Origin: Kitasatospora sp. MAP5-34
GTDB taxonomy: Bacteria > Actinomycetota > Actinomycetes > Streptomycetales > Streptomycetaceae
NCBI RefSeq assembly: GCF_029894335.1
Contig: NZ_JARXZC010000015.1
Coordinates: forward strand, 62,001 to 126,000
Length of the DNA: 64,000 bases
Direction of reading: 5' to 3'
Below, piece after piece: positions 25,285-33,836 of this stretch (position 1 is its first letter; each line of letters begins with the position of its first letter). Under the pieces are notes generated by a model that saw only the letters and a program-made list of their open reading frames with translations, was not told the DNA's origin and searched no databases. Position numbers and translations under genes: made by a program.

Positions 25285-25782
25285 TCAACCGAACATCAGC
25301 TCGCGGTCCGCGCCGAGGTGGGCGCGGAGCGCGGAGAGCGCGCGCATGCTCTGCATCTTCACCACCGACCTGCTGACGCCGAGGATCTCCGCCGTGGTCT
25401 CCACGCTGTGGTCCTCCCAGTAGCGCATCAGCACGATCGCGCGGTCCCGTTCGGGCAGCAGGGCGAGCGCCTCCAGCAGGGTGAGCCGGACGGCCGTGGT
25501 GTCCGTCGAGCTCGGCCGGTCCGGCAGCCGGTCGGTCGCGACCTCGCCGGTGCTGCGCAGGCGGCGGTGGTCGACGAGGGAGTTGAGGAGCACCTTGCGG
25601 GCGTAGACGAAGGGGTCACCGTCCTTCCGGGCTATCCGGTCCCAGGCGACGTACATCTTGGTGAGCGTCGTCTGGGTCAGATCCTGGGCCAGGTGCCAGT
25701 CCCGGCACATCAGGTAGGCGATCTGGCGAAGGCGGATCGCGCCGGCCTCGGCGAAGGCGGTGAAGTCTGCTTCGTCACGCAA
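25285..25782 (-). CDS. SigE-family ECF RNA polymerase sigma factor
   Basis: A 165-residue extracytoplasmic-function sigma factor of the SigE/sigma70-ECF group common in Streptomyces. Region 2 covers residues 5-70 (IAYLMCRDWHLAQDLTQTTL). Region 4 covers 105-160 (LLEALALLPERDRAIVLMRY, then the helix-turn-helix AEILGVSRSVVKMQSMRAL). The start is a TTG at 25782 with only a weak ribosome site, so translation may be low. It lies 90 bp downstream of a membrane protein gene on the same strand that could be its control partner. Confidence 0.9.
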   Translation of the reverse strand: MRDEADFTAFAEAGAIRLRQIAYLMCRDWHLAQDLTQTTLTKMYVAWDRIARKDGDPFVYARKVLLNSLVDHRRLRSTGEVATDRLPDRPSSTDTTAVRLTLLEALALLPERDRAIVLMRYWEDHSVETTAEILGVSRSVVKMQSMRALSALRAHLGADRELMFG

Positions 25783-25872
25783 TTGGGGACCCCGTTCGGT
25801 GCTGCGTCGGGTGGGGCGGGTGCGGGCCGCCGACGCCCGGTCCGGGCGTGGGCCACAACACCGCGCCAGGTA

Positions 25873-26685
25873 TCAGGAAACCTCGGAGAGGCCGCGGTAA
25901 CGATCGTTCGCCTGTTGGACGAAACCTGCGGCCATCTGGTTGCTGATCGAGGGATCTCCGGCGATCGCCACCGCCTGCTCGACCGTCAGCGCCGCGATCC
26001 CGGGCTGGTTCTGCCTGCCGTTCCAGGACAGACAGGTGCTCACCAGGAGCGTGACCGCCGTGCCGTCGGGGTGCTCGACGCTCACGTAGGTGCTCTCGAC
26101 GCAGTTGTCCGCGAGGTGGCTGACCCGTACCTGCTGACCCCGGCTGTCCGTGAAGCACTCGTCGGGGAGGCGGCACGGCACCTGGTCCGTGGCGGTGCCG
26201 AGGAAGACCCGCAGCATCCCGGTGCCGCGACCGTCCGTCAGGAAGGTCTGGGCGGCGGGGCTCTCGCCACTGGTGGCGGCGAAATGATCGAAGGTTTCGG
26301 TCCGGGGCAGCGCCTTGAGGAGCGCCGCCAGCAGCGCCGGCCCGGTGGTACGGACGCTCGCCTCTGCGGCGGTGACCGTCGGGGCTGGGGCCGACGGTGT
26401 CGAGGCCGGGGTGGAGGAGGCGGCCGGGACACGGGTAGTGGGCGCGGCAGGCGCGGCCGCCGCGCCGAGTCGGGTGGGCCGTTGGCCGCCGGCCGGCCCG
26501 CCCAGGGTGACGGCCAGCAGCGTGGCGATGGCGGCCACTGCCATGGCCGACCCGCCCACGGTGGCGAGGGTGCGGATCCGGCGGACCCGGCGCCCCTGCC
26601 GGACGGCCGTACCGACCAGATCGCCCAGGGGCGGTGGGTCGAGCGCCGACAGTTCTTCGCTCAGACCGGTGCGGAGATCTTTCAT
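25873..26685 (-). CDS. Membrane protein upstream of SigE-type sigma factor
   Basis: A 270-residue protein with a cytoplasmic N-terminus (MKDLRTGLSEELSALDPPPL), one membrane helix near 40-60 (LATVGGSAMAVAAIATLLAV), a Pro/Ala/Thr-rich linker and an outside domain with two pairs of cysteines. The ATG at 26685 has AAGGA upstream. Membrane partners of this shape commonly sit next to SigE-family sigma genes in Streptomyces. No zinc anti-sigma (HxxxCxxC) motif is present, so a sensor or substrate role is as likely as an anti-sigma role. Confidence 0.8.
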   Translation of the reverse strand: MKDLRTGLSEELSALDPPPLGDLVGTAVRQGRRVRRIRTLATVGGSAMAVAAIATLLAVTLGGPAGGQRPTRLGAAAAPAAPTTRVPAASSTPASTPSAPAPTVTAAEASVRTTGPALLAALLKALPRTETFDHFAATSGESPAAQTFLTDGRGTGMLRVFLGTATDQVPCRLPDECFTDSRGQQVRVSHLADNCVESTYVSVEHPDGTAVTLLVSTCLSWNGRQNQPGIAALTVEQAVAIAGDPSISNQMAAGFVQQANDRYRGLSEVS

Positions 26686-26808
26686 CCTGAGGTGTCCTTC
26701 GGTGTCGCCGGCACGCCGGACGTCCGAGCCCGCTCCTCGGCGCGCTCCTCCTTTCAGTACGGGTCGGCCCGGCCTTTCGGTCACACCCGGCGGGCACCAG
26801 AATTACTG

Positions 26809-26844
26809 CTCAGGGCACGTCACCGGTCGGTGACGTGCCCTGAG
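26809..26844 (-). terminator. Terminator of the KimA-like gene
   Basis: A perfect 17-bp stem (CTCAGGGCACGTCACCG and its complement) with a two-base centre lies just past the stop of the transporter gene. Confidence 0.85.
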
Positions 26845-26865
26845 CGGGTGGGGGGTGAGCAGGGG

Positions 26866-29301
26866 TCAGTCGGTCTCGGAACCCTGGGTCTTCGGGAAGA
26901 GGTAGTAGGTCGGGTTGGCGATCGTCAGGTAGCCGTCGGTGTTGCCGACCATCCCCTCGGCGCGCACCCGGGCGCCGGGCTGGATGCCGGTGACCGCGCG
27001 GCGTCCGTAGAAGACCAGCGTGATGCCACCGGTCTCGTCGAAGACCTCACACTCCAGGCGCGGCGTCCCGGAGACGGGGGTCACGTTGACCGACCGCACC
27101 AGGCCCTCCACGCTGGCCCGCTCGCGCCAGACCAGGTCGGCCACCGCCGTGGTGCCGTCACCGCGCGGTGCGGCCTCGATCCGGCGCGCGTCCACGGCGG
27201 CCGACGGCGCGGTCGCCCGTCGGCGCGCGGCGCCCGTACGGCGCCCTGCGGTGCGGTCGGCGCCGGCGCCGGCAACCGCCGGAACGGCCGTGGAGGTGCC
27301 GCCCCCGAGGTCCTCGATGGCCTGGCCGACGTCGAACGGCACGATGGTCGCGGCGACGTGCGGCAGGCGGCTGGCCGCCTGGGCGATCGCGTCGCCGACC
27401 CGGGCGTGCAGCAGCCGGCCGAGCAGCGGACCGTAGGCCCGCCGTGGGATGAGCAGCGTCACCTCGGCGCGGCCGTTGGCCGTCGCGCGCGCGGCGAGAT
27501 CGGCCACGGCGCTGTGGATCCGGCGGTCGGGGCAGTCGATGACCTCCAGCGGTACGTCGGCGGCGCGGCTGGCCTCCCAGGTGTGCTGCAGCTGTTCGGC
27601 CTGGCGGTCGTCGATCGCGAAGTGGATGGCCCGGAGTTCGTGCGGGTGCAGGTTGCGGGCGTGGTGCAGCGCCTTGATGACGGCCAGGTCGAGGCGGTCG
27701 ACCAGGACGAAGACCACGCTGCGGGTGCGGGCGGCGACGGACGAGGCGGAGGCCGGCGCGGCGCGCAGCGCGGCGCTCTCGGCGCGGTAGCGGGAGTTGG
27801 TGCGGATCAGTGCCCAGACGCCGAGCGGGAAGATCACGACGACGATCCAGGCGCCCTCGGTGAACTTCGTGACGGCGAAGATCACCACGACGGCGGCCGA
27901 CGCGACGGCGGCGGCGGCGTTGACGACGACCTTCCCCGTGCGGTGCTTCTCCTGGCGGGTCCAGTGGTACTTCACCAGTCCGGCGGCGGCCATCACGAAG
28001 CCGGTGAAGACGCCGATCGCGTACAGCGACACCAGGCGGGTGAGGTCGCCGCCGGTCGCGATGAGCAGGATCAGCGAGACGACGGTCAGCACCACGATGC
28101 CGTTGGAGAACGCCAGCCGGTGGCCGCGCAGGGTGAGCTGGCGCGGGAGGAAGGAGTCCTCCGCGACGAAGCTGGCCAGGAACGGGAAGCCGTTGAACGA
28201 GGTGTTGCCGCCGGTGTAGAGGATCAACGCGGTGGCGATCTGGACGAAGGCGAACATCACGTTGCCGAAGCCGCTCTGCCCGAACACCAGATGCGCTTCC
28301 TGGGCGAGCACGGTGGGGCTGCCGGAGGCGAACGGCACCGCGTGGGTCTTCCAGGCCAGCGTGGACACGCCGAGCACCAGCACACCGAGGGTGCAGCTCA
28401 TGATCACCAGCGTGCGGCGGGCGTTGGCGCCCTGCGGCTCGCGGAAGGCGCTGACGCCGTTGGAGATGGCCTCCAGCCCGGTGAGGGAGGAGCCGCCGTT
28501 GGCGAAGGCCCGCGCCATGATGAAGAGCGAGGCGCCCATCATGAGGCCGCTGCCGGGGTGGCCGATCGGGATCACGCCAGGGGCGTGCAGGTCCGCGTCA
28601 CTGAGGTGCGGCAGGCCGCCGACGAAGAGCCGGAAGACGCCGACGACGACCGTCAGCCCGGTGGCCGCGATGAACAGGTAGGTCGGCAGCGAGAACGCCC
28701 GGCCGGCCTCCCGGATGCCCCGCAGGTTGCCGTAGCAGAGCAGGATGACGACGCCGACGGTTATCCACAGTTTCTCGTGGTCGATGCTCGTGTGCAGCAG
28801 CAGCTGGAGCAGCGAGGCCACCGCGTCGGTACCGGCGGCGGTCTGGACCGCCACCGTGACGATGTAGTCGATGAGCAGCGCGACCGCCGCGATCTGGGCC
28901 ACCCTCGGGCCGAAGTTCTCCCGCGCCACCACGTACGAGCCGCCCGCTTTGGTGTACGTCATGACGACGTCGCGGTACGAGAGCGTGAGCAGCAGGAGCA
29001 GGGCGAGGATCACACCGGTGACGGGCATCACCAGTGCGAAGCCGGCCACACCGACCGCCGGGATCAGCTGGATCAGCATCTGCTCGGTGCCGTACGCGCT
29101 GGAGCTGATGCAGTCCGGCGCCAGCACGCCGAGCGCGATCGGCTTGGAGAGCTTCTCGTTGTGCAGCTCCGAGGTCACCAACGGCGGCCCCAACAGCGCC
29201 TTCTTCAGCCGGTACCCGAAACTCTCGGGAATCTCGACAGCCCCCGGGAGCGCTATCGGCTCCGTGGTCGCACTACCGGGGCGATCCGGCGCCGCACTCA
29301 T
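26866..29301 (-). CDS. KimA-like APC-superfamily transporter with C-terminal OB-fold
   Basis: An 811-residue transporter. The N-terminal APC-superfamily core (about 45-500, twelve predicted helices, with SSSAYGTEQML and AGGSYVVARENFGP near helices 1 and 3) resembles the KimA potassium importer family. A cytoplasmic alpha/beta region (about 540-660) follows, then a basic Ala/Arg linker. The C-terminal domain (about 720-805, LECEVFDETGGITLVFYGRR) reads as an OB-fold of the kind otherwise encoded beside actinobacterial TrkA-type genes. The ATG follows GAAGGG. KimA proteins are high-affinity potassium importers controlled by c-di-AMP; transport of potassium here is inferred. Confidence 0.85.
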   Translation of the reverse strand: MSAAPDRPGSATTEPIALPGAVEIPESFGYRLKKALLGPPLVTSELHNEKLSKPIALGVLAPDCISSSAYGTEQMLIQLIPAVGVAGFALVMPVTGVILALLLLLTLSYRDVVMTYTKAGGSYVVARENFGPRVAQIAAVALLIDYIVTVAVQTAAGTDAVASLLQLLLHTSIDHEKLWITVGVVILLCYGNLRGIREAGRAFSLPTYLFIAATGLTVVVGVFRLFVGGLPHLSDADLHAPGVIPIGHPGSGLMMGASLFIMARAFANGGSSLTGLEAISNGVSAFREPQGANARRTLVIMSCTLGVLVLGVSTLAWKTHAVPFASGSPTVLAQEAHLVFGQSGFGNVMFAFVQIATALILYTGGNTSFNGFPFLASFVAEDSFLPRQLTLRGHRLAFSNGIVVLTVVSLILLIATGGDLTRLVSLYAIGVFTGFVMAAAGLVKYHWTRQEKHRTGKVVVNAAAAVASAAVVVIFAVTKFTEGAWIVVVIFPLGVWALIRTNSRYRAESAALRAAPASASSVAARTRSVVFVLVDRLDLAVIKALHHARNLHPHELRAIHFAIDDRQAEQLQHTWEASRAADVPLEVIDCPDRRIHSAVADLAARATANGRAEVTLLIPRRAYGPLLGRLLHARVGDAIAQAASRLPHVAATIVPFDVGQAIEDLGGGTSTAVPAVAGAGADRTAGRRTGAARRRATAPSAAVDARRIEAAPRGDGTTAVADLVWRERASVEGLVRSVNVTPVSGTPRLECEVFDETGGITLVFYGRRAVTGIQPGARVRAEGMVGNTDGYLTIANPTYYLFPKTQGSETD

Positions 29302-29884
29302 ACTTCGTCCCTTCGGTGTCGACGAGGACGCCCTCGTTGACCTGCGAGGTGATGTTCACCACCTCGCGTTGGCGACATGGTTATTTACGCCGCCTTAATG
29401 CACATGATCTGCTTAGCGCACGCGGCCGAGCGAGAGAACGGATCCGGCCCTTCAGCCCCTCATTCTTAACGGGAAATTGTCGTCTCCGAGACCCGGACGC
29501 CCCGCCACCGCCCCGCGCGAAGGCCGCGCCTGCTGATGCGTCAGACTTGTCACTCCGCCGTCGCCCGTCGGCCTCCGCCATGGGGGTCCCCCGGCCGGAG
29601 GCTGGGGGAGGGCGTACCGGGCGACGCGCGCGGACCATCGGGACCCGGCCGACCAGCCGGCGGACTCGCGGGCGCCGGCTCCCGGTGGGGGACGTGCGCC
29701 ACAGTGCTTCTCAGGGAACCTTGCTAGGTTGCCCGACTGGTGCAACCGATGACGGGCCGCGCGGCGTCCCTGGCACCGGAACGGCGTAGCCCGAATTCGG
29801 ACTGCCGGGCCGATACCAGCGGGGCACCGGGCCGCTGAAGGGGCGGGGCATGTTGGACCGGTCGAGGAATGAGGAAGTACGGGC
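29302..29884. other. 583-bp divergent intergenic region
   Basis: Lies between the KimA-like gene (leftward) and the LCP gene (rightward). It holds an 8-bp-stem hairpin at 29344-29367 (GCGAGGTG / CACCTCGC) in the transporter leader and an AT-richer patch at 29383-29405 that may contain its promoter. A palindromic repeat is listed separately. I looked for a c-di-AMP (ydaO) riboswitch and did not find one. No convincing gene was seen. Confidence 0.6.
29579..29610. repeat. Palindromic intergenic element
   Basis: GGGGGTCCCCC followed by CCCCGGCC and GGCTGGGGG forms nested palindromes of a type often seen scattered between Streptomyces genes. Only one copy is seen here, so the family assignment is from memory of such elements. 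Confidence 0.45.
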
Positions 29885-31564
29885 ATGACCGAGATACAGG
29901 CGGGCGACTCCCAGTCCAGGCGTCGTGGCCCCGGCGGTGCGAACGTCCCCCTACCGACAGGTGGGCGGGCCGCGGGCCGCACGGGCCGTAAGAAGCCGCG
30001 CAGGCGGGCCCTGCGGATCGTCGCCATCTCCACGGCAGGCCTCGTGCTGGTGACGGCCGGTGGCGCCGCGTACTTCTACAACAAGCTCTCCGGCAACATC
30101 CACAGCAGCGCGCTGTTCGCCGGTGCCACCGGCGACGCCGGGCACGAGAAGCCCGACGCGTTCGGCCGCACCCCGATCAACATCCTGGTCATCGGCTCCG
30201 ACACCCGGGACAACCCCGAGGACTGCGCGATCGGCGGGGACTGCGGAGCCGGCGCGAACGCGGACGTGGAGATGGTCCTGCACGTCTCGGCGGACCGCTC
30301 CAATGCGACCGTGATGAGCGTCCCCCGCGACACCATGGCCGAGCTGCCGGCCTGCAACGACACCAAGGACAAGACGTCGATGAAGGCCCAGCGGGGCCAG
30401 ATCAACAGCACCCTCGACTACGGACCCGGCTGCACCGTCGCCGCCGTGCACCAGCTCACGGGCATACCCATCGACCACTTCGTCACCGTCGACTTCAGCG
30501 GCGTGATCAAGATGTCCGACGCGGTCGGCGGTGTCCCGGTCTGTGTGAGCGACGACGTCTACGACCCGTACTCGCACCTCAAGCTCAAGAAGGGCACCCA
30601 CACCCTCAAGGGCATGGCCGCCCTGCAGTTCGTCCGCTCCCGGCACGGCTTCGGCGACGGCAGCGACCTCGGGCGCACGGTGGCCCAGCACTCGTTCATC
30701 GGCTCGATGGTCCGTCAGCTCAAGAGCGCCGGCACCCTCACCAACCCCGGCGCCGTACTCTCCCTCGCCGACGCCGCCACCAAGGCGCTCACCGTCGACA
30801 ACGGGCTCAACGGCATCCCGCAGCTGATCGGGCTCGCGGACGACCTCAACAAGGTGCCGGCCAGCCGCATCACCTTCACCACGATGCAGAACGTCCCCGA
30901 CACCGTCAGGGGTGAGGACGGCCGGGTGCTGGCCGCCCCCACCGCGCACAACCTCTTCGACGCGATCACCAACGACCAGTCGCTGACCAACAGCAACGGG
31001 GACAAGACCGCGGCGGCGGCCCAGGCCACCGCCGCGCCCTCCAGCGCCCCCGCCACCGTGCCGTCGGCTCCGACGCAGCCGTCGGGCGCCCCCGCCGGGC
31101 AGATCGCGGTCCACGTGAAGAACGGCAGCGAGGTGACCGGGCGCGCGAAGGAGATCGCCGACGCGCTGATCGCCAAGGGCTACAGCTCCAAGACCACCGG
31201 GGTCAGCACCACCAAGACCTCGAAGACCGTCGTCACCTACGTGGCCGGCCGGGAGGCGGACGCCCTCGAGGTGGCCGCCTCGGTGGGCCTGCCCGCGTCC
31301 GCCGTCCAGCCCGGCGAGGGCCCGGGGGTCTCCCTGGTCATCGGCACCGACTGGACCAGCGGGACCAACGTCGGCGGCGCGCCCGCCGCGCCCACCCAGG
31401 TCGACACCAAGGCGGCGCTGAGCGACGCGAGCGCGCAGACCGCCGACGACTCCAGCTCCTGCACCCAGGTCAGCCACGAGGACACCGTGGCGATCAACGG
31501 CGTCGGGATGACCCCGGTCAAGGCCTACAGCAAGAGCCCCGACGTGCAGGACTCCGCTCCCTGA
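29885..31564 (+). CDS. LytR-CpsA-Psr (LCP) family protein with LytR_C domain
   Basis: A 559-residue membrane-anchored transferase of the LCP family, which attaches teichoic-acid-like or other glycopolymers to peptidoglycan. A basic N-terminal cytoplasmic part and one membrane helix (about 42-64) precede the LCP domain. Visible there are INILVIGSDTR, SVPRDTM and, later, LQFVRSRHGFGDGSDLGRTV with the arginines that bind the polyprenyl-phosphate. A Pro/Ala-rich linker leads to a LytR_C domain (about 415-490, IAVHVKNGSEVTGRA). GAGGAAG precedes the ATG. It is monocistronic, ending in a strong terminator. Confidence 0.93.
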   Translation: MTEIQAGDSQSRRRGPGGANVPLPTGGRAAGRTGRKKPRRRALRIVAISTAGLVLVTAGGAAYFYNKLSGNIHSSALFAGATGDAGHEKPDAFGRTPINILVIGSDTRDNPEDCAIGGDCGAGANADVEMVLHVSADRSNATVMSVPRDTMAELPACNDTKDKTSMKAQRGQINSTLDYGPGCTVAAVHQLTGIPIDHFVTVDFSGVIKMSDAVGGVPVCVSDDVYDPYSHLKLKKGTHTLKGMAALQFVRSRHGFGDGSDLGRTVAQHSFIGSMVRQLKSAGTLTNPGAVLSLADAATKALTVDNGLNGIPQLIGLADDLNKVPASRITFTTMQNVPDTVRGEDGRVLAAPTAHNLFDAITNDQSLTNSNGDKTAAAAQATAAPSSAPATVPSAPTQPSGAPAGQIAVHVKNGSEVTGRAKEIADALIAKGYSSKTTGVSTTKTSKTVVTYVAGREADALEVAASVGLPASAVQPGEGPGVSLVIGTDWTSGTNVGGAPAAPTQVDTKAALSDASAQTADDSSSCTQVSHEDTVAINGVGMTPVKAYSKSPDVQDSAP

Positions 31565-31589
31565 CCTCCGGTCGGGCCGAGTAACCCAG

Positions 31590-31632
31590 AGGGGCGCGAG
31601 GCTCTGCTCATCGAGCAGAGCCTCGCGCCCCT
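31590..31632. terminator. Strong bidirectional terminator
   Basis: A perfect 20-bp stem starting AGGGGCGCGAGG with a 3-base loop lies between the convergent LCP and lipoprotein genes. Confidence 0.92.
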
Positions 31633-31669
31633 GTTCTGTGGCTGATCAAGTGCCCGCTGGCGGACGCCC

Positions 31670-32272
31670 TCAGTGGGCGACGACCACGACGGTGACGGCG
31701 AAGTTCGCCAGGGCCGGGGTGCAGGCCATGGCCTCGCCGCAGCTGGTCCGCATGGAGGTGAGCTGGGCGGTCCCGGCCGAGCGGGCCAGGAAGCCCGCCG
31801 TGACGGTGCCGCAGCCGGACCCGGGGTGACACCCGGTACCGGAACCGGCCGCTCTCGCGGGGGTGCCGGCGGCTGAGAGGAGCTTGGGCGCGGAACTCGT
31901 CGGCCCGGCCCAGAAGGTGCTGTGCAGGACGAGCTGGACGGTGCTGCCCACCGGGACGGTGACCGTGCGCCCCGAGTCGTGCTCGGTCAGCGCGACGGTC
32001 GTCCCGGCCGGCGCCCCGGGCGTCGTCCCGGCCGGCGTCGGCGTCCCCGTCGCCCCGGCCACCGGCGTCCCGGTCGGCGTCCCACTCGGCGTCCCGACCG
32101 CCACCGCCGCCGATGGTGCTGTGGTGGGGCCCTTCGCCGGCCCGGGCTGCCCCGTCCCGGAGGCGCAGCCCGCCATCGACAGAGCGGCGGCGACGCCCAG
32201 CGCGACGGTGACGGCGAGGCGGGGCCGGCGGCGGCGTCCTGCGGTGAGGCTGCGGCTGGTCTGCGAGATCAT
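31670..32272 (-). CDS. Secreted lipoprotein with chagasin-like C-terminal region
   Basis: A 200-residue lipoprotein: basic start and hydrophobic stretch, lipobox LSMAGC, then a Thr/Pro/Gly-rich spacer of GTP-type repeats and a beta-rich C-terminal domain (about 100-200). That domain has the pattern TVTVPVGSTVQLVLHSTFW, GTVTAGFLARSAGTAQL and SCGEAMACTP, with four cysteines. The arrangement resembles chagasin/I42-type inhibitor folds, which is a guess from pattern only. The ATG at 32272 follows AAGG; an upstream in-frame start would spoil the signal sequence. Confidence 0.8.
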   Translation of the reverse strand: MISQTSRSLTAGRRRRPRLAVTVALGVAAALSMAGCASGTGQPGPAKGPTTAPSAAVAVGTPSGTPTGTPVAGATGTPTPAGTTPGAPAGTTVALTEHDSGRTVTVPVGSTVQLVLHSTFWAGPTSSAPKLLSAAGTPARAAGSGTGCHPGSGCGTVTAGFLARSAGTAQLTSMRTSCGEAMACTPALANFAVTVVVVAH

Positions 32273-32431
32273 GGTCTGCCTTTCGAACGGTACGGGTCCC
32301 CCGGCGCCGGATTCGGACTCCGGCCCGGGGGGACGAGCACCGATGTGACGCGGCCGGGCCAATACCGGTTCCCTCGTCCGGCAGACCGATTAGCGGACAG
32401 GTCGACGGACGGGCAGCTTGACGGACAGACG

Positions 32432-32465
32432 GGAGGGTCCCGCCGCTGCAGCGACGGGACCCTCC
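32432..32465 (-). terminator. Terminator after the secreted HEYAE protein gene
   Basis: Arms GGAGGGTCCCG / CGGGACCCTCC, with an inner CGCTGCAGCG palindrome, lie just past the stop of the gene at 32481-33488. Confidence 0.85.
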
Positions 32466-32480
32466 TGCTGTCCGGGTGCG

Positions 32481-33488
32481 TCAGCTGGACATCGCGCAGC
32501 CGCCGGCGTTGTTGCTCCAGGTCGGCTGCATGGCGAACGAACCGGTCGGCAGGCTGATCGCGCCGAGGTTCTGCCAGGCGCAGAGGTCGCCGTTCTCCTC
32601 GCCGTCGGAGGCCACCCAGCCGCTGGAGGGCTGGGGGTCCGTCATCGTCTCGGCGTACTCGTGGCCCTCGACGATGCTGAAGCCGTCGAGCTGGCTCTGC
32701 ACCGAGCCGGCGCCGCAGCCCGAGCCGGCGTCGAGCACGTACGGCATGTTGGTGTAGGGCACGTTGCCGTTGTAGTCGTGCCAGGCGCAGAAGCCGGAGT
32801 TGGGGAAGCCGTCCGGGGAGGTGCCGCTCGGGCTCATCACGACGATCTGGACGTCGTTGCCGGAGACCCCGAAGTGGTCGGCGCCGACGTTCGCCTCGGC
32901 CGCGATGTCGGCCTGGGCCGCCGAACTGGGAGCGGCCGACCCGTCGTCCACCCAACTCCCGCCGAGCACAGCGCCGTTGAAGGACGGACCGGCGCCGCTG
33001 CTGTCGGTGTACTGGGAGGTGACGGTGGACCAGGAGTCCTGCGAGGTACCCAGCCCGCCGAAGAGGCCCTGCTCGTACTGCTGGACACCGTTGGAGTCGC
33101 TGTCCCACTGGTTACCCCAGAACACCAGGTAGACGGTGACCTGGTGCTGGACCGGGCCGCCACCGTAGACCAGGCCGCCGGAGGCGGCCGGCCGGGCTGC
33201 GGTGCGGGCCGTGGCGTGGCCTGCGGTCTGCGGCGTGGCGCCCGCGTGCCGCATGGGGACGACACCGTGCCGCCCGTTGGTCTGGACGTGCATCACCTGA
33301 CCGTGCGTACGCACGGTGTGCAGGCCGGCGACGGAGCCGCCCTGCGCGGCGAGTGGCGCGGCGCTGCTGCTGGTGGCCGTGCCGATCAGCGTCCCGAGGG
33401 CGACGGCCGCCACGGCGGCGGTGTGCCGGAGCCGCCGGGAGCGGCTGGTGCCGGTGGTGGGGGTACGGTCTTCGCGCATGCTGCGCAT
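32481..33488 (-). CDS. Secreted protein with HEYAE motif
   Basis: A 335-residue exported protein. A Sec-type signal peptide (basic RSRRLRH, hydrophobic core, SSSAAP) is followed by a Thr/His-rich pro-like region and a domain beginning VYLVFWGNQWDSDSNGVQQY. Near the end, IVEGHEYAETMTDP followed by acidic and Cys-containing stretches is typical of a group of secreted actinobacterial proteins. The HE...E arrangement suggests a metallopeptidase-like site, but I cannot name the family with certainty. The ATG at 33488 has AAGGAG seven bases upstream. Four cysteines may form disulfides. Confidence 0.82.
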   Translation of the reverse strand: MRSMREDRTPTTGTSRSRRLRHTAAVAAVALGTLIGTATSSSAAPLAAQGGSVAGLHTVRTHGQVMHVQTNGRHGVVPMRHAGATPQTAGHATARTAARPAASGGLVYGGGPVQHQVTVYLVFWGNQWDSDSNGVQQYEQGLFGGLGTSQDSWSTVTSQYTDSSGAGPSFNGAVLGGSWVDDGSAAPSSAAQADIAAEANVGADHFGVSGNDVQIVVMSPSGTSPDGFPNSGFCAWHDYNGNVPYTNMPYVLDAGSGCGAGSVQSQLDGFSIVEGHEYAETMTDPQPSSGWVASDGEENGDLCAWQNLGAISLPTGSFAMQPTWSNNAGGCAMSS

Positions 33489-33836
33489 CCTGAGCTCCTT
33501 TTGGTGCTGTGGGGGGAACAAAAGGGGCTTGCCGTCCGGAAGTTGGGCAGCCGACATCGTCAGCCACCGGAACGGGCCGGACGTGGTGCTTGGGGGTTGG
33601 CCAGAACTGCGGGCCGTCGTACGACGGCAGGAAGGTGCACTCTCCCGGCCGGAACTTGACCCGCGCTCATCAAAGCGCACGCCCAGGGTCGGCAACAATA
33701 CTGGGAACACTCACAGCCAAGAGATTTGACCGGGCATTGACCCGGGCCGCCCCACCGGCCCGGGTGACGATCGCGCTGGGCCGCCGGGGGTGTCCGCCCG
33801 CCCGGGAGCTGGGCGGACACCCCTATGGCCACTGCC
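33489..33836. other. 348-bp intergenic region
   Basis: Upstream of the secreted HEYAE gene and downstream of the glycosyltransferase. Apart from the terminator at 33787-33823, only an AT-richer patch at about 33690-33730 is notable; it may hold the promoter for the secreted protein. No gene seen. Confidence 0.6.
33787..33823 (-). terminator. Terminator of the GT39-type gene
   Basis: A perfect 13-bp stem (GGGGTGTCCGCCC / GGGCGGACACCCC) with an 11-base loop lies 14 bp past the stop. Confidence 0.88.

Noticed and set aside
23061..25376. Rightward 771-residue frame opposite phospholipase C
   Set aside because: Val/Gly/Arg-rich antisense shadow; the leftward frame has a Tat signal and catalytic motifs.
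25228..29340. Rightward 1370-residue open frame across sigma, membrane protein and KimA-like genes
   Set aside because: Antisense shadow of GC-rich genes: composition dominated by Gly, Arg, Asp and His with no domain, while the leftward frames carry clear family motifs.
29302..29470. c-di-AMP (ydaO) riboswitch upstream of the KimA-like gene
   Set aside because: Expected from the family's known regulation, but the conserved ydaO core was not found; only a simple 8-bp hairpin is present.
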